Assembly (NCBI GenBank): GCA_031360885.1
Contig: JANMCC010000197.1
Location: 1 to 64,000 of the forward strand
Direction of reading: 5' to 3'
Length of the DNA stretch: 64,000 bases
Origin: Schlegelella_A sp031360885
GTDB lineage: Bacteria; Pseudomonadota; Gammaproteobacteria; Burkholderiales; Burkholderiaceae_C
Position numbers and translations under genes: made by a program. The number at the start of each line of letters is the position of its first letter. Position 1 is the stretch's first letter. Under the pieces are notes generated by a model that did no database searches, was not told where the DNA came from, and saw only the letters and a program-made list of their open reading frames with translations. Positions 8,425 to 17,147 of the stretch are shown one piece after another.

Positions 8425-8649
8425 TAAAAATCAAGGATTCGCCCAAGAGACGAAGACATGCCTGCCACCGCCTCTAATTGGGCCGTCCTCGGTGCCGGCG
8501 GGGGAGCTGGCGGCCGCGGGCGGCGCGGGCGGCGCCCATTGCCGCGTCGTCGGCGCAGTGAACGATCGCGTCAGCGCGGTCGACGGCAAGCGCCGAGGTG
8601 TACAAGCCGAGCTGAATCCGATTCCCTCGAAGCCCGCGGAGCCGCGACC

Positions 8650-9513
8650 ATGAACACCGCCGACCTGATCGCCATCGACACCCACACCCACCTCGAGGTG
8701 TCGTGCCGCAACCCGTTCGACAACTACGGCGAGGAGTACGACCGCGCCGCCGACAAGTACTTCCGCTCGAGCAAGCGCCCGACCATGGACGAGACGATCG
8801 CCTTCTACCGCGAGAAGAAGATCGGCTTCGTCAACTTCACCGTCGACGCCGAGACGCAGATGGGCCGCCGGCGCATCCCCAACGAGGAGATCGCCGAGGC
8901 GGCGCAGAAGAACAGCGACATCATGATCGCCTTCGGCTCGATCGATCCGCACAAGGGAAAGATGGGCGGCCGCGAGGCCAGGAAGCTGGTCGAGGAATAC
9001 GGCGTGCGCGGCTTCAAGTTCCACCCCACGGTGCAGGGCTTCGAGCCCGCCGACAGGATGGCCTGGCCGATCTACGAGGTGATCGCCGAGCACAAGCTGC
9101 CCGCCATCTTCCACAGCGGCCACTCGGGCATCGGCTCGGGCATGCGCTGCGGCGGCGGATTGCGCCTGCAGAACTCGAACCCGATGCTGGTGGAGGACGT
9201 GGCGATGGCCTTCCCCGACATGCAAATCGTCCTCGCGCACCCGTCCTGGCCGTGGCAGGACGAGGCGATCTCGCTGGCGATGCACAAGCCGAACGTCTGG
9301 ATCGACCTCTCCGGCTGGAGCCCGAAGTACTTTCCGCCACAGCTCGTGCAGTACGCGAACACGCTGCTCAAGGACCGGGTGCTGTTCGGCAGCGACTTCC
9401 CGTTGATCACGCCCGACCGCTGGCTGAAGGACTTCGCCGAGGCCGGCTTCAAGGACGAGGTGCGGCCGCTGATCCTGAAGGAAAACGCGAAGCGCCTGCT
9501 GAACCTCGCCTGA
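8650..9513 (+). CDS. Amidohydrolase-2 family metal-dependent hydrolase/decarboxylase
   Basis: 287 residues. A TIM-barrel amidohydrolase related to the ACMSD/resorcylate decarboxylase group. The N-terminal metal motif is DTHTHLE (residues 9-15), then FKFHPTVQGF, IFHSGHSG, VLAHPSWPW and a terminal FGSDFPL carrying the conserved aspartate. The ATG at 8650 has GGAG eight bases upstream; the frame is open to 8458, but that extension is low-complexity. Divergent from the hydroxycinnamate operon and sharing its control region, it may hydrolyse or decarboxylate an aromatic intermediate of that pathway. The reaction cannot be assigned. Confidence 0.8.
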   Translation: MNTADLIAIDTHTHLEVSCRNPFDNYGEEYDRAADKYFRSSKRPTMDETIAFYREKKIGFVNFTVDAETQMGRRRIPNEEIAEAAQKNSDIMIAFGSIDPHKGKMGGREARKLVEEYGVRGFKFHPTVQGFEPADRMAWPIYEVIAEHKLPAIFHSGHSGIGSGMRCGGGLRLQNSNPMLVEDVAMAFPDMQIVLAHPSWPWQDEAISLAMHKPNVWIDLSGWSPKYFPPQLVQYANTLLKDRVLFGSDFPLITPDRWLKDFAEAGFKDEVRPLILKENAKRLLNLA

Positions 9514-9523
9514 GCCGCGCGGC

Positions 9524-10183
9524 TCAGCGCCGGCGCTTCGAGGACGAGGTCGGCGCCTCCGGAGACGCCGCCGCCGCGGCATCGGGATCGGCCGAGAGCG
9601 CCTTGACGAGATCGTCGACGGCGCTCTGGAATGCGGCGCGCGTGGTCGCCGAGGTCGGCGCCGCCGTCAGCTTGCTGGAAGCGTTGCCGGCGTAGGCCCG
9701 GCCGCCGACCTCGACCTCGATCCGGACGGTGCCGCTGGCGGCGCCGGCCTTGCCCTTCGAGAGCGAGCGGAACACGAGGTCGAGCGCTTCGCTGCCGGGT
9801 ATGGCAACGCGCCCGCCGTCGCCGATGACCCCCGCCTGGACGAAGCGCAGCTCGAATTGCGTCAGCCTGACGGAGCCCTTGCTCAGCAGCTCGCGCGGCC
9901 GCGCTTGCGCCAGGGCGGAATTGACGTAGGTCTCCAGCGACTGGCGCAGCGCATCGGGCGGCGGCTGACGGAACTGGGTTTCGCCGAGACGGATTCCGTT
10001 CGGCAGGATCTGCGCGGCCGCCGACGGCAGCTCGCGCGCGTCGACGAGGCGAACTGCCCGCTCGCCGCGCGGCGCCGGCTCGACGAGGTCGTACACCTCG
10101 TTCGGATCGAAGTCGATCGCCTGCGCCGCGCCGAACGCGAACAGCGCAACCACCGCCACCAAACCGATCCACCGACGACGCAT
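9524..10183 (-). CDS. Hypothetical secreted protein
   Basis: 219 residues. The start at 10183 gives a basic N-terminus plus hydrophobic core (MRRRWIGLVAVVALFAFGAA) with a likely signal peptidase site near AQA. The mature part shows mixed alpha/beta character and the phrases ILPNGIRLGETQF, RLTQFELRFVQ and RIEVEVGGRAYAG, reminiscent of small periplasmic or lipoprotein-like YajG-type folds, but without a cysteine lipobox. The C-terminus is an alanine- and serine-rich tail ending in lysine and arginines. Its stop is 10 bp from the end of the convergent amidohydrolase. Function unknown. Confidence 0.7.
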   Translation of the reverse strand: MRRRWIGLVAVVALFAFGAAQAIDFDPNEVYDLVEPAPRGERAVRLVDARELPSAAAQILPNGIRLGETQFRQPPPDALRQSLETYVNSALAQARPRELLSKGSVRLTQFELRFVQAGVIGDGGRVAIPGSEALDLVFRSLSKGKAGAASGTVRIEVEVGGRAYAGNASSKLTAAPTSATTRAAFQSAVDDLVKALSADPDAAAAASPEAPTSSSKRRR

Positions 10184-10230
10184 TCCGCCTCCCTCCTCGA
10201 GCCCCTCGAGCCGACGAATCAAGTGCAGCC

Positions 10231-11766
10231 TCAGCCCGCCGGCGGCACCGGCCAGGCGCGCCGGCGCAGCTCGGGGCTGACGCGGTAGCGCTCGCCGCGG
10301 TAGTGCGCGTCGAGCCGGTCGAGCAGCGCGACCACCGCCGCGGCGTCCCAGCCGGCGAGGAACTCGAACGGCCCCTGTGGATAGTTGACGCCGAGCTTCA
10401 TCGCCAGGTCGGCGCCCTCGGGCGTGCACACGCCCTGCAGCACCGCGTCGCAGGCTTCGTTGACGAGCATCGCGACCGTGCGCGCGACGACCAGGCCGGC
10501 GGCGTCGCCGATCTCCTGCGGCGTCCAGCCTGCCATGCGCAGCCACCCGCCGGCTTCGCCGCGCCAGGCGTCGGAGGCGCCCGCCGACACGCTGAACGCG
10601 AGCGAGACGCCGGGCGCGCCGCCGTTGCGCGCGGTGGCGAGATCGAACAGCGCGAGCTCGCGCACGCCTTCCTCGGCGGCGACCTGCGTGGCAGTGCGGC
10701 CGTCGGTCAGGCGGAGCTGGCCGCTGGCGGTCTGCAGGCCGTTCCAGCGGCTCGCCGGGTCGGACTCGAAGGCGACGCCGGCCTCGCCGAGGCGGGCCGC
10801 CCAGCGCTGCACGGCGACGCCGCCGCCATGCAGGGCGACGATCGCGCCGGCCGGAACCGGCTCCGGCTCGAACGCCGCCGGCGGGCTCGGCGGCGCGGCG
10901 GGATAGCCGAAGAAGCCGCGCCCGGACTTGCGCCCGAGCAGGCCGCCGTCGACCATCTCGCGCTGCACCAGCGAGGGCGCGAAGCGCTTGTCGAAGAAGT
11001 TGGCGGCGAACACCGATTCGGTCACCGCGAAGTTGGTGTCATGGCCGATCAGGTCCATCAGCTCGCACGGGCCCATGCGAAAGCCGCCGCTGCCGCCCAG
11101 GCAGCCGTCGAGCACCGCCGGCTCGGCGGCGCGCTCGAGCAGCAGCGCCAGCGTCTCGGCGTAGTACGGGCGGGCGATGCGGTTGACGATGAAGCCCGGC
11201 GTCGAGCGCGCATGCACCGGCGTCTTTCCCCAGCGCTCGCTGAGCTCGAAGATCGCCTGCGCGACCGCGGGGTCGGTCTCGAGGCCCGACACCACCTCCA
11301 CCAGCTTCATCAGCGGCACCGGGTTGAAGAAGTGCATGCCGACGAACCGGCCGGGCGCCTTCAGCCCGTTGGCCAGCGCCGTGACCGAGATCGACGAGGT
11401 GTTCGAGGCGAGCACGCAGTTCTCGTCGACCTTGGTCTCGAGCTCGCGGAAGAGGGCCCGCTTGGCGTCGGCGTTCTCGATGATCGCCTCGACCACGAGG
11501 CCGACGCCGGCGGCGTCGTCGATCCGGCCCGCGGGGCGGATGCGGGCGACGATCGCCTTGGCCTCGTCGGCGGCGAGCTTGCCTTTGCCGACCAGCCCTT
11601 CGAGCGCCCGGTCGAGCTTGGCACACGCCGCCGCGGCGGCGCCGTCGCGCGCGTCGAACAGGCGCACCGTGTGTCCGGCCTGCGCCGCAACCTGGGCGAT
11701 GCCCGCGCCCATGATGCCGGCGCCGACGACGAGGACCGGCGTGCCGGGACCGAGATCGATCTTCAT
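10231..11766 (-). CDS. 3-hydroxyacyl-CoA dehydrogenase, PaaH type
   Basis: 511 residues, matching the two-domain PaaH/PaaC family (about 500) rather than the 280-residue short form. The NAD-binding motif VVGAGIMGAGIAQVAAQAGH is near residue 14. SNTSSISVTALA, GMHFFNPVPLMKLVEVV and the catalytic region up to PGFIVNRIARPYY are all present, followed by a second C-terminal 3HCDH domain (from about residue 405). It oxidises 3-hydroxyadipyl-CoA-like or other 3-hydroxyacyl-CoA intermediates to 3-oxoacyl-CoA with NAD. It would fit downstream of box- or paa-type ring cleavage elsewhere in this window. It is separated by 47 bp from the next gene. Confidence 0.9.
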   Translation of the reverse strand: MKIDLGPGTPVLVVGAGIMGAGIAQVAAQAGHTVRLFDARDGAAAAACAKLDRALEGLVGKGKLAADEAKAIVARIRPAGRIDDAAGVGLVVEAIIENADAKRALFRELETKVDENCVLASNTSSISVTALANGLKAPGRFVGMHFFNPVPLMKLVEVVSGLETDPAVAQAIFELSERWGKTPVHARSTPGFIVNRIARPYYAETLALLLERAAEPAVLDGCLGGSGGFRMGPCELMDLIGHDTNFAVTESVFAANFFDKRFAPSLVQREMVDGGLLGRKSGRGFFGYPAAPPSPPAAFEPEPVPAGAIVALHGGGVAVQRWAARLGEAGVAFESDPASRWNGLQTASGQLRLTDGRTATQVAAEEGVRELALFDLATARNGGAPGVSLAFSVSAGASDAWRGEAGGWLRMAGWTPQEIGDAAGLVVARTVAMLVNEACDAVLQGVCTPEGADLAMKLGVNYPQGPFEFLAGWDAAAVVALLDRLDAHYRGERYRVSPELRRRAWPVPPAG

Positions 11767-11968
11767 GGCCGAAGTCTAGTGCGCGGCCGGGTCGAGGCTT
11801 GCACCTCGCGGCCGACGAGACGTGCCGAGCGTGCGGAACGCCTGTGGTCGCCATCTCTGCGCCACTGACGAAACGCTCGTCCGACCAGAAATCGCCCTTC
11901 CCCTCGCCTTCGACCTTTTGCCCGACCGTTTCTCGGGGATGATGAAATCCGGGCTTGCAATCTCCCGA

Positions 11969-11989
11969 CCTAGCCGAACCTTCGCTAGG
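11969..11989 (+). promoter_or_regulatory. Hairpin in the msrB leader
   Basis: CCTAGC and GCTAGG form a 6-bp stem with a 9-nt loop, followed by CTTTTCC. It lies 31 bp upstream of the msrB ATG. It could be a short attenuator or an operator-like palindrome. No promoter pair was recognised with confidence in the 253-bp divergent gap (11767-12019). Confidence 0.35.
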
Positions 11990-12019
11990 CTTTTCCAACC
12001 CCTTCAAGTGAGACAAGAC

Positions 12020-12469
12020 ATGCCCACTTACCGAAAGACCCCCGAGGCGCTCGCCGCCCTCACCCCGGAGCAGTTCCGCGTCACCCAGAAAAGCGGTACC
12101 GAGGCGCCCGGCACCGGCGAGCTGCTCGACAACGAGGAGCCCGGGATCTACGTCGACATCGTCTCCGGCGAGCCGCTGTTCGCCTCGTCCGACAAGTTCG
12201 AGTCGGGCTGCGGCTGGCCGAGCTTCACCAAGCCGATCGTGCCGGCGCACGTCAACGAGCTGCGCGACAGCTCGCATGGCATGGTCCGCACCGAGGTGCG
12301 CTCGAACGGCGCCGACAGCCACCTCGGCCACGTGTTCAACGACGGGCCGCGCGACCGCGGCGGCCTGCGCTACTGCATCAACTCGGCGTCGCTGCGCTTC
12401 GTCCATCGCGACGAGATGGAAGCGGCCGGCTACGGCGAATACATCGACCAGGTGGAGGAAGTGAAATGA
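12020..12469 (+). CDS. msrB: Peptide-methionine (R)-S-oxide reductase MsrB
   Basis: 149 residues. It reduces the R-epimer of methionine sulfoxide in oxidised proteins. The catalytic cysteine is C119 in RYCINSASLRF, the probable resolving cysteine is C64 in SGCGWPSF, and HLGHVF (101-106) is conserved. The two CxxC pairs that bind structural zinc in many MsrB proteins are absent (YVDIVSGEPLF and VRSNGADSHLGH occupy their places), so this is the zinc-free form. It overlaps msrA by 4 bp (ATGA). Confidence 0.96.
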   Translation: MPTYRKTPEALAALTPEQFRVTQKSGTEAPGTGELLDNEEPGIYVDIVSGEPLFASSDKFESGCGWPSFTKPIVPAHVNELRDSSHGMVRTEVRSNGADSHLGHVFNDGPRDRGGLRYCINSASLRFVHRDEMEAAGYGEYIDQVEEVK

Positions 12470-12975
12470 GTCAGGAACGCGCAGTGCTCGCCGGCGGTTG
12501 CTTCTGGGGCATGCAGGACCTCGTCCGCAAGATGGACGGCGTGGTCTCCACCCGTGTCGGCTACTCGGGCGGCGACGTAGCCAACGCCACCTACCGCCAC
12601 CACGGCACCCATGCCGAGGCGCTCGAGGTCGTCTTCGACCCGGCTCGCCTGAGCTTTCGCAAGCTGCTCGAGTTCTTCTTCCAGGTGCACGACCCGAGCA
12701 CGAAGAACCGGCAGGGCAACGACCTCGGCATGAGCTACCGCTCGGCGATCTTCTACACGAGCGACGAGCAGAAGCGCGTCGCCGAGGACACGATCGCCGA
12801 CGTGAACGCCTCGGGCCTGTGGCCGGGCAAGGTGGTCACCGAGCTGGCGCCGGTGGGGCCGTTCTGGGAGGCCGAGCCCGAGCACCAGGACTACCTCGAG
12901 CGCATCCCGAACGGCTACACCTGCCACTTCGTGCGGCCGGGCTGGAAGCTGCCGGTGCGCGAGCCCGCGCGCTAG
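12466..12975 (+). CDS. msrA: Peptide-methionine (S)-S-oxide reductase MsrA
   Basis: 169 residues. It reduces the S-epimer of methionine sulfoxide. The catalytic motif GGCFWG has its cysteine at position 12; GYSGG, HAEALEVVFDP and YRSAIFY are typical. Translationally coupled to msrB, so both epimers are repaired from one transcript. A further gene starts 13 bp after the stop, possibly in the same transcript. No signal peptide, hence cytoplasmic. Confidence 0.97.
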   Translation: MSQERAVLAGGCFWGMQDLVRKMDGVVSTRVGYSGGDVANATYRHHGTHAEALEVVFDPARLSFRKLLEFFFQVHDPSTKNRQGNDLGMSYRSAIFYTSDEQKRVAEDTIADVNASGLWPGKVVTELAPVGPFWEAEPEHQDYLERIPNGYTCHFVRPGWKLPVREPAR

Positions 12976-12988
12976 CCACAATGCGCTG

Positions 12989-15900
12989 ATGCCTGACCCC
13001 GAGTCGCCGACCGAAGCCCTGGCCAGGGCGATCGCGGCGCTCGAGGGCCAGCGCGCGGTTCTCGGCAGCGCGGTCGTCGATGCCGCGCTCGCGCCGTTGC
13101 TCGACCAGCAGCGCGCCCATCTCGGCGCGGCGCCGAGGCGCCGCCTGGTGTCGGTCCTGTTCCTCGACGTCGTCGGCTCGACCGCGCTGAGCCAGACCGT
13201 CGACCCCGAAGACGTCCTCGACATCATGGATTCGGCGCTGCAATCGTTCAGCGCCCGGGTCGTGCAGTGCGGCGGCAAGGTGCTGCAGTACGCCGGCGAC
13301 AGCCTGCTCGCCGCCTTCGGCGCCGAGCAGGCGCGCGAGGACGACGCCGAGAGCGCGGTCCGGGCCGGCCTCGAGCTGCTGGCCGAAGCGCGCGTCCAGG
13401 CCGAGCGGGTCGAGCGCGAGCACGGGCAGGGCGGCTTCGCGGTGCGCGTGGGCGTGCACACCGGGCACGTGCTGCTCGGCGGCGGCGTCGACGAAGAAGG
13501 CACGATCCGCGGCTTCACCGTCAACATCGCCGCCCGTCTCGAGCAGGCCGCGCCGCCCGGCACCCTGCGCATCAGCCAGGAGACCTGGCGCCACGTGCGC
13601 GGCGTGTTCGACGTCGCGGCGCAGCCGCCGCTGCAGGTCAAGGGCCAGGACGAGCCGCTGCGCACCTGGCTCGTGCTGCGCGCGAAGCCGCGCGCCTTTC
13701 GGGTCGCCACGCGCGGCATCGAAGGCGCCGAGACGCCGCTGGTCGGCCGCGACGGCGAGCTGGCGCAACTGCTCGCCGCCTTCGCCGGCACGGTGCAGAC
13801 GCGCAGCCTGCACGCGGTGACCCTGCTCGCCGAAGCGGGCCTGGGCAAGAGCCGACTGATGCAGGAGTTCCAGCACCGCCTCGAGACCGATCCGCACCCC
13901 TGTTGGCTGCTTCTCGGCCGCTCGCAGCCGAGTGGCACGCTGCAGCCCTACGGCCTGCTCCGCGACGTGCTGGCCTGGCGCCTGCAGATCGCCGACAGCG
14001 ACAGTGCCGAAGTGGCCCGGCAGCGGCTCGTCGAAGGGCTGGCTCCGCACTTCGCCGAGGACGGCGAGCTGCAGGCCGAGCTGCTCGGCCAGCTGATCGG
14101 CATGGACTTCTCGGCCAGCCCGCGCCTGGCCGGCGTGCTGAAGGAGCCGCGGCTGCTGCGCGACCGGGCGCTCGCCGCCTTCGACGCCTGGCTGCAGGGC
14201 CTCTGCCTCGCCGAGGGCGCGCCCGTGGTGGTCATGCTGCTCGACGACCTGCAATGGGCCGACGATGCCTCGCTCGACTGGCTGGCGCATCTGCTCGCCA
14301 CCCCGGCGCTGCCGCTGGCGCTGGTGATGGCGGCCCGGCCGGCGCTGCTCGAGCGGCGACCCGGCTGGGGCGGCGGCGCTGCGCAGCATCCGACCACCAC
14401 CCTGGCCGCGCTCGACACCGGCCAGCGCCAGGCCCTCACCACGGCGCTGCTGCATCGCCTGCCCGAGGTCTCGCCAGGGCTGCGCGCGCTGATCGAGAAG
14501 CAGGCCGAAGGCAACCCGTTCTATGCCGAGGAACTGGTGAAGATGCTGATCGACGACGGCGTGATCCTCGTCGAGGGCGAAACCTGGCGCGTGCTCGCCG
14601 ACCGGCTGAACGCCGCCCGGATTCCCGGCACCCTGACCGGCGTGCTGCAGGCCCGGCTCGATGCGCTGACCGCGCCTGAGCGCCGCGCCATCCAGCTCGC
14701 CAGCATCGTCGGCCCGGTGTTCTGGGACGACGCGCTGCGCGCGCTGGACGCGCAAGGCCCGGCGATGCTGCCGACGCTGCAAGGCAAGGCGATGGTGCAG
14801 GCTCGGGTCGAGAGCGCCTTCGAAGGCACGCGCGAACAGGGCTTCCAGCATCACCTGCTGCACCAGGTGACCTACGACACAGTGCTCAAGGCCGACCGGC
14901 GCGCGGCCCACGCCGGAACCGCGGCCTGGCTGGCGGCGCGCGTCGGCGACCGCCAGGCCGAATACCTGGCCGTGACGGCCGAGCACTACGAGCGCGCCGG
15001 CGACCAGGCCCGCGCGCTCGACTGGTACGAGCGCGCCGCGCTCGCCGCCACCGAGCGCTTCGCCAACGAGGCCGCCTGGACCTACCTGCAACGCATGCTG
15101 GCGATGCCGGCGCTAAGCGACTCGCTGCGGCGCTGGAAGGCGGCGAAGCGGCAGGTGTACGTCGCCGACCTCCTGGCCGACCGCGCCCGGCACCGCAGCG
15201 CCGTCGACGAGGGCGCGCGGCTCGCCGAGGTGCTCGATGACGATGCCCTGCGCGCTTCCGCGGCGGTCGGCCAGGCGCTGCTCGCCGACCGTGTCGGCGA
15301 TCGTGCCGGCGCGTTGGCCTTCGCCCAGCGGGCCGCCGTGCTGGCCGAGCGCTCGGGGGCCGCCGGGGTCGCCGCTACCGCCCATGCCGAGATGTCGTGG
15401 CTCGCGCGCGAGCGCGGCGACCTGGCCTTGGCGCACCACCACATCGACATCGCCTTGCCGTTCGCCAGCCGCGCGGCCGAGCAGATGACCGAGGCCAACG
15501 ACAACATCCACGAAATCTCGCTGCGCATCATCGCCTCCCTGCTCCATTCCACGGAGCACGACTTCGACCGCGCCCTGATCCTGCTGGAGGAGGCGCGCAC
15601 GCTCGCCGAGCAGCGCAACCTGCGCCGCTCCCTGTGCTCGTGCCACGACGGCATCGCCTACTGGGCGCTGGAAACGCTGGACACCGAGCGGGCCGAGGAG
15701 CACATCGAAGCGATGGGCAGCCTCGCCCGGGACATCGGCCAGGCCATGATCGTCGCCAGCACGCCGTACTTTCGCGCCCGGCTGGCGGCGATACGCGGCG
15801 AGCACGAGCGGGCACTTGCGCTGACGCACGAGGCCGCGGCGGCGTGCAGCCGGATCGGCTCGCACAACACACACGCCGAGACCCTGACGCTGCGTGCCGA

Positions 15901-16321
15901 ACTGCTGTCTGCCCGCGGCGACCCGGCCGGATGCCGGCTGGCATTGCAGCAGGCGATCGAGATCTTTGCCGCTCTCGGCGCAGACGCCGACCTTTGCGCC
16001 TGCCGCCTGATGCTGGCCGACGCCTGGCGCGAGGACGGGGCGCTGGCCGAGGCGCTGGCGCTGGTCGAAGCCGAGATGCCTCGGGTCGGTGAAGTCGGCG
16101 CCCTCGATACGACCCGCTCGCCGCTTGCCGCCCGCATGGCGGCGTGGCGCGTCCTCTCGGCCGCCGGCGACGCGCGGGCAGCGGCGCAGCTCGAGCTCGC
16201 GATGACCGAGTTGCAGCGCCGCGTCGCGAAAGTGGCCGACCCGGCGATGCGTCGCCGAATGCTCGAAGGGCTGCCGCTGCATCGCGAGATCGCCGCGGCC
16301 TGGCAGGCGCGGGCCGCCTGA
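12989..16321 (+). CDS. Class III cyclase-domain / AAA ATPase / TPR regulator
   Basis: 1110 residues. Residues ~50-230 form a class III adenylate/guanylate cyclase domain with metal aspartates D60 (FLDVVGST) and D104 (YAGDSLLAAFG) and the NxxxR pair in FTVNIAARLE. The residue at the usual substrate-lysine position is Q100, so base specificity or activity is doubtful. From ~245 a STAND-like ATPase follows, with Walker A AEAGLGKSR (K287) and Walker B VVMLLDDLQWADD. The C-terminal ~500 residues are helical, TPR-like repeats. Such proteins are thought to couple ligand or protein sensing to the cyclase. It begins 13 bp after msrA, a possible link to oxidative stress. Confidence 0.85.
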   Translation: MPDPESPTEALARAIAALEGQRAVLGSAVVDAALAPLLDQQRAHLGAAPRRRLVSVLFLDVVGSTALSQTVDPEDVLDIMDSALQSFSARVVQCGGKVLQYAGDSLLAAFGAEQAREDDAESAVRAGLELLAEARVQAERVEREHGQGGFAVRVGVHTGHVLLGGGVDEEGTIRGFTVNIAARLEQAAPPGTLRISQETWRHVRGVFDVAAQPPLQVKGQDEPLRTWLVLRAKPRAFRVATRGIEGAETPLVGRDGELAQLLAAFAGTVQTRSLHAVTLLAEAGLGKSRLMQEFQHRLETDPHPCWLLLGRSQPSGTLQPYGLLRDVLAWRLQIADSDSAEVARQRLVEGLAPHFAEDGELQAELLGQLIGMDFSASPRLAGVLKEPRLLRDRALAAFDAWLQGLCLAEGAPVVVMLLDDLQWADDASLDWLAHLLATPALPLALVMAARPALLERRPGWGGGAAQHPTTTLAALDTGQRQALTTALLHRLPEVSPGLRALIEKQAEGNPFYAEELVKMLIDDGVILVEGETWRVLADRLNAARIPGTLTGVLQARLDALTAPERRAIQLASIVGPVFWDDALRALDAQGPAMLPTLQGKAMVQARVESAFEGTREQGFQHHLLHQVTYDTVLKADRRAAHAGTAAWLAARVGDRQAEYLAVTAEHYERAGDQARALDWYERAALAATERFANEAAWTYLQRMLAMPALSDSLRRWKAAKRQVYVADLLADRARHRSAVDEGARLAEVLDDDALRASAAVGQALLADRVGDRAGALAFAQRAAVLAERSGAAGVAATAHAEMSWLARERGDLALAHHHIDIALPFASRAAEQMTEANDNIHEISLRIIASLLHSTEHDFDRALILLEEARTLAEQRNLRRSLCSCHDGIAYWALETLDTERAEEHIEAMGSLARDIGQAMIVASTPYFRARLAAIRGEHERALALTHEAAAACSRIGSHNTHAETLTLRAELLSARGDPAGCRLALQQAIEIFAALGADADLCACRLMLADAWREDGALAEALALVEAEMPRVGEVGALDTTRSPLAARMAAWRVLSAAGDARAAAQLELAMTELQRRVAKVADPAMRRRMLEGLPLHREIAAAWQARAA

Positions 16322-16401
16322 GGCGCGGGCCGCGCCCGGTTCGGTGGCGTCCGGGCACGCCAATCGCCATGGCGGATTCGTCTCCACGAATCCATCCGAC
16401 C

Positions 16402-16830
16402 ATGAAACTCCGACTTGCTCCCCTTCTCTGCCTCGCCGCGGCCACCGCGCTCGGCGCCTGCAGCTCGACCGGCTCGGTCTCCGCCGACGCCGTCGACACC
16501 GCCGTCGTCATCCTTCCGGGCGTCGGCGCCGCCGCTCAGGTGCAGTCCGGCTGCTGGGCCACCTTCTACGACGAGCGCAACTTCAACGGCGACTCGCTGA
16601 CCCTGGTCGGGCCGGTCGACCTGAAGACGCTCGACAAGGACAGCGCCCGCCAGCTCAAACGCGACTTCAAGAGCGTCGCCACCGGTCCTCGTGCCACCCT
16701 GGTCGTCTACGAAAGGCAGTTCCTCTCGGCCCGCTCGGTTGGCTTCGATCCTGGCGTGCGGGAGCCGGGGATGGTCGAGAAGCTCGGCTTCGGCGGACGG
16801 ATCGAGTCGCTGACGCTGCGTTGCTCGTAG
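16402..16830 (+). CDS. Small lipoprotein with beta/gamma-crystallin-like domain
   Basis: 142 residues. A type II signal peptide ends in the lipobox ALGAC with the lipidated cysteine at about position 20. The rest resembles a beta/gamma-crystallin fold: CWATFYDERNFNGDSLTLVG followed by a second half around VVYERQFLSARSVGFDPG and ESLTLRCS. Proteins of this type may bind calcium or stabilise the envelope, but no specific role can be claimed. The start ATG is the only one giving the lipoprotein signal. Confidence 0.75.
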   Translation: MKLRLAPLLCLAAATALGACSSTGSVSADAVDTAVVILPGVGAAAQVQSGCWATFYDERNFNGDSLTLVGPVDLKTLDKDSARQLKRDFKSVATGPRATLVVYERQFLSARSVGFDPGVREPGMVEKLGFGGRIESLTLRCS

Positions 16831-17147
16831 CCCGGCGAAGCGCCGCAACAGCGCGCTACTGCGCGGCGCTGGCGTTCGCCGCGATCCATTCGACCCAGTA
16901 GTCGCTTCGACGCGGCGCGCCAGGCGTGGCGGCGCGCGTTCCAGAGCACCGGCGCCCAGTTCGACCGGCCGGCCAACCCGACCTGGCCGCGCGCGGCGCG
17001 CTGAGCTCGAGGCCACGCCCTTTTTCCGACCTCGAGGCCTGCGCTCCGTGGACAGAGGAGCAACGATTCCCGCATTTCCGCTGCGCTCGGGTGTCGCATC
17101 GGCCATCATTGCCGCCTCGGACTGGCCGATGGGCGATGGGATTTCGA
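16831..17147. other. Intergenic region without a recognised gene
   Basis: 317 bp. Short reading frames on both strands give a few protein-like phrases (for example DYWVEWIAANASAAQ on minus, ending near 16858, and FDAARQAWRRAFQ on plus, near 16907-16945), but none has a start, ribosome site and length that would make a gene. It may hold a decayed gene fragment. No clear terminator or promoter was identified. Confidence 0.5.

Larger units (their letters stand above)
8317..8649. other. Divergent intergenic region between crotonase and amidohydrolase
   Basis: 333 bp without a convincing gene. The part from 8317 to 8435 is clearly AT-richer than its surroundings and contains two similar palindrome-like sites and a cluster of four CTAG tetranucleotides (entered separately). 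The part from 8440 to 8649 is very GC-rich; it is open in the amidohydrolase frame from 8458, but the translated residues are arginine- and glycine-rich and unlike protein. Promoters for both directions are expected here. No clear -35/-10 pair with good spacing was identified. Confidence 0.6.

Noticed and set aside
8458..8649. N-terminal extension of the amidohydrolase
   Set aside because: The residues are Arg/Gly-rich and not conserved-looking; the ATG at 8650 has a ribosome site and starts directly before the metal motif.
12836..15091. 751-codon minus-strand open frame opposite the cyclase/AAA gene
   Set aside because: Antisense to a protein with clear Walker and cyclase motifs; no recognisable domain.
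16831..17147. Small genes in the intergenic gap
   Set aside because: Protein-like phrases occur on both strands, but without start, ribosome site or length to support a gene.
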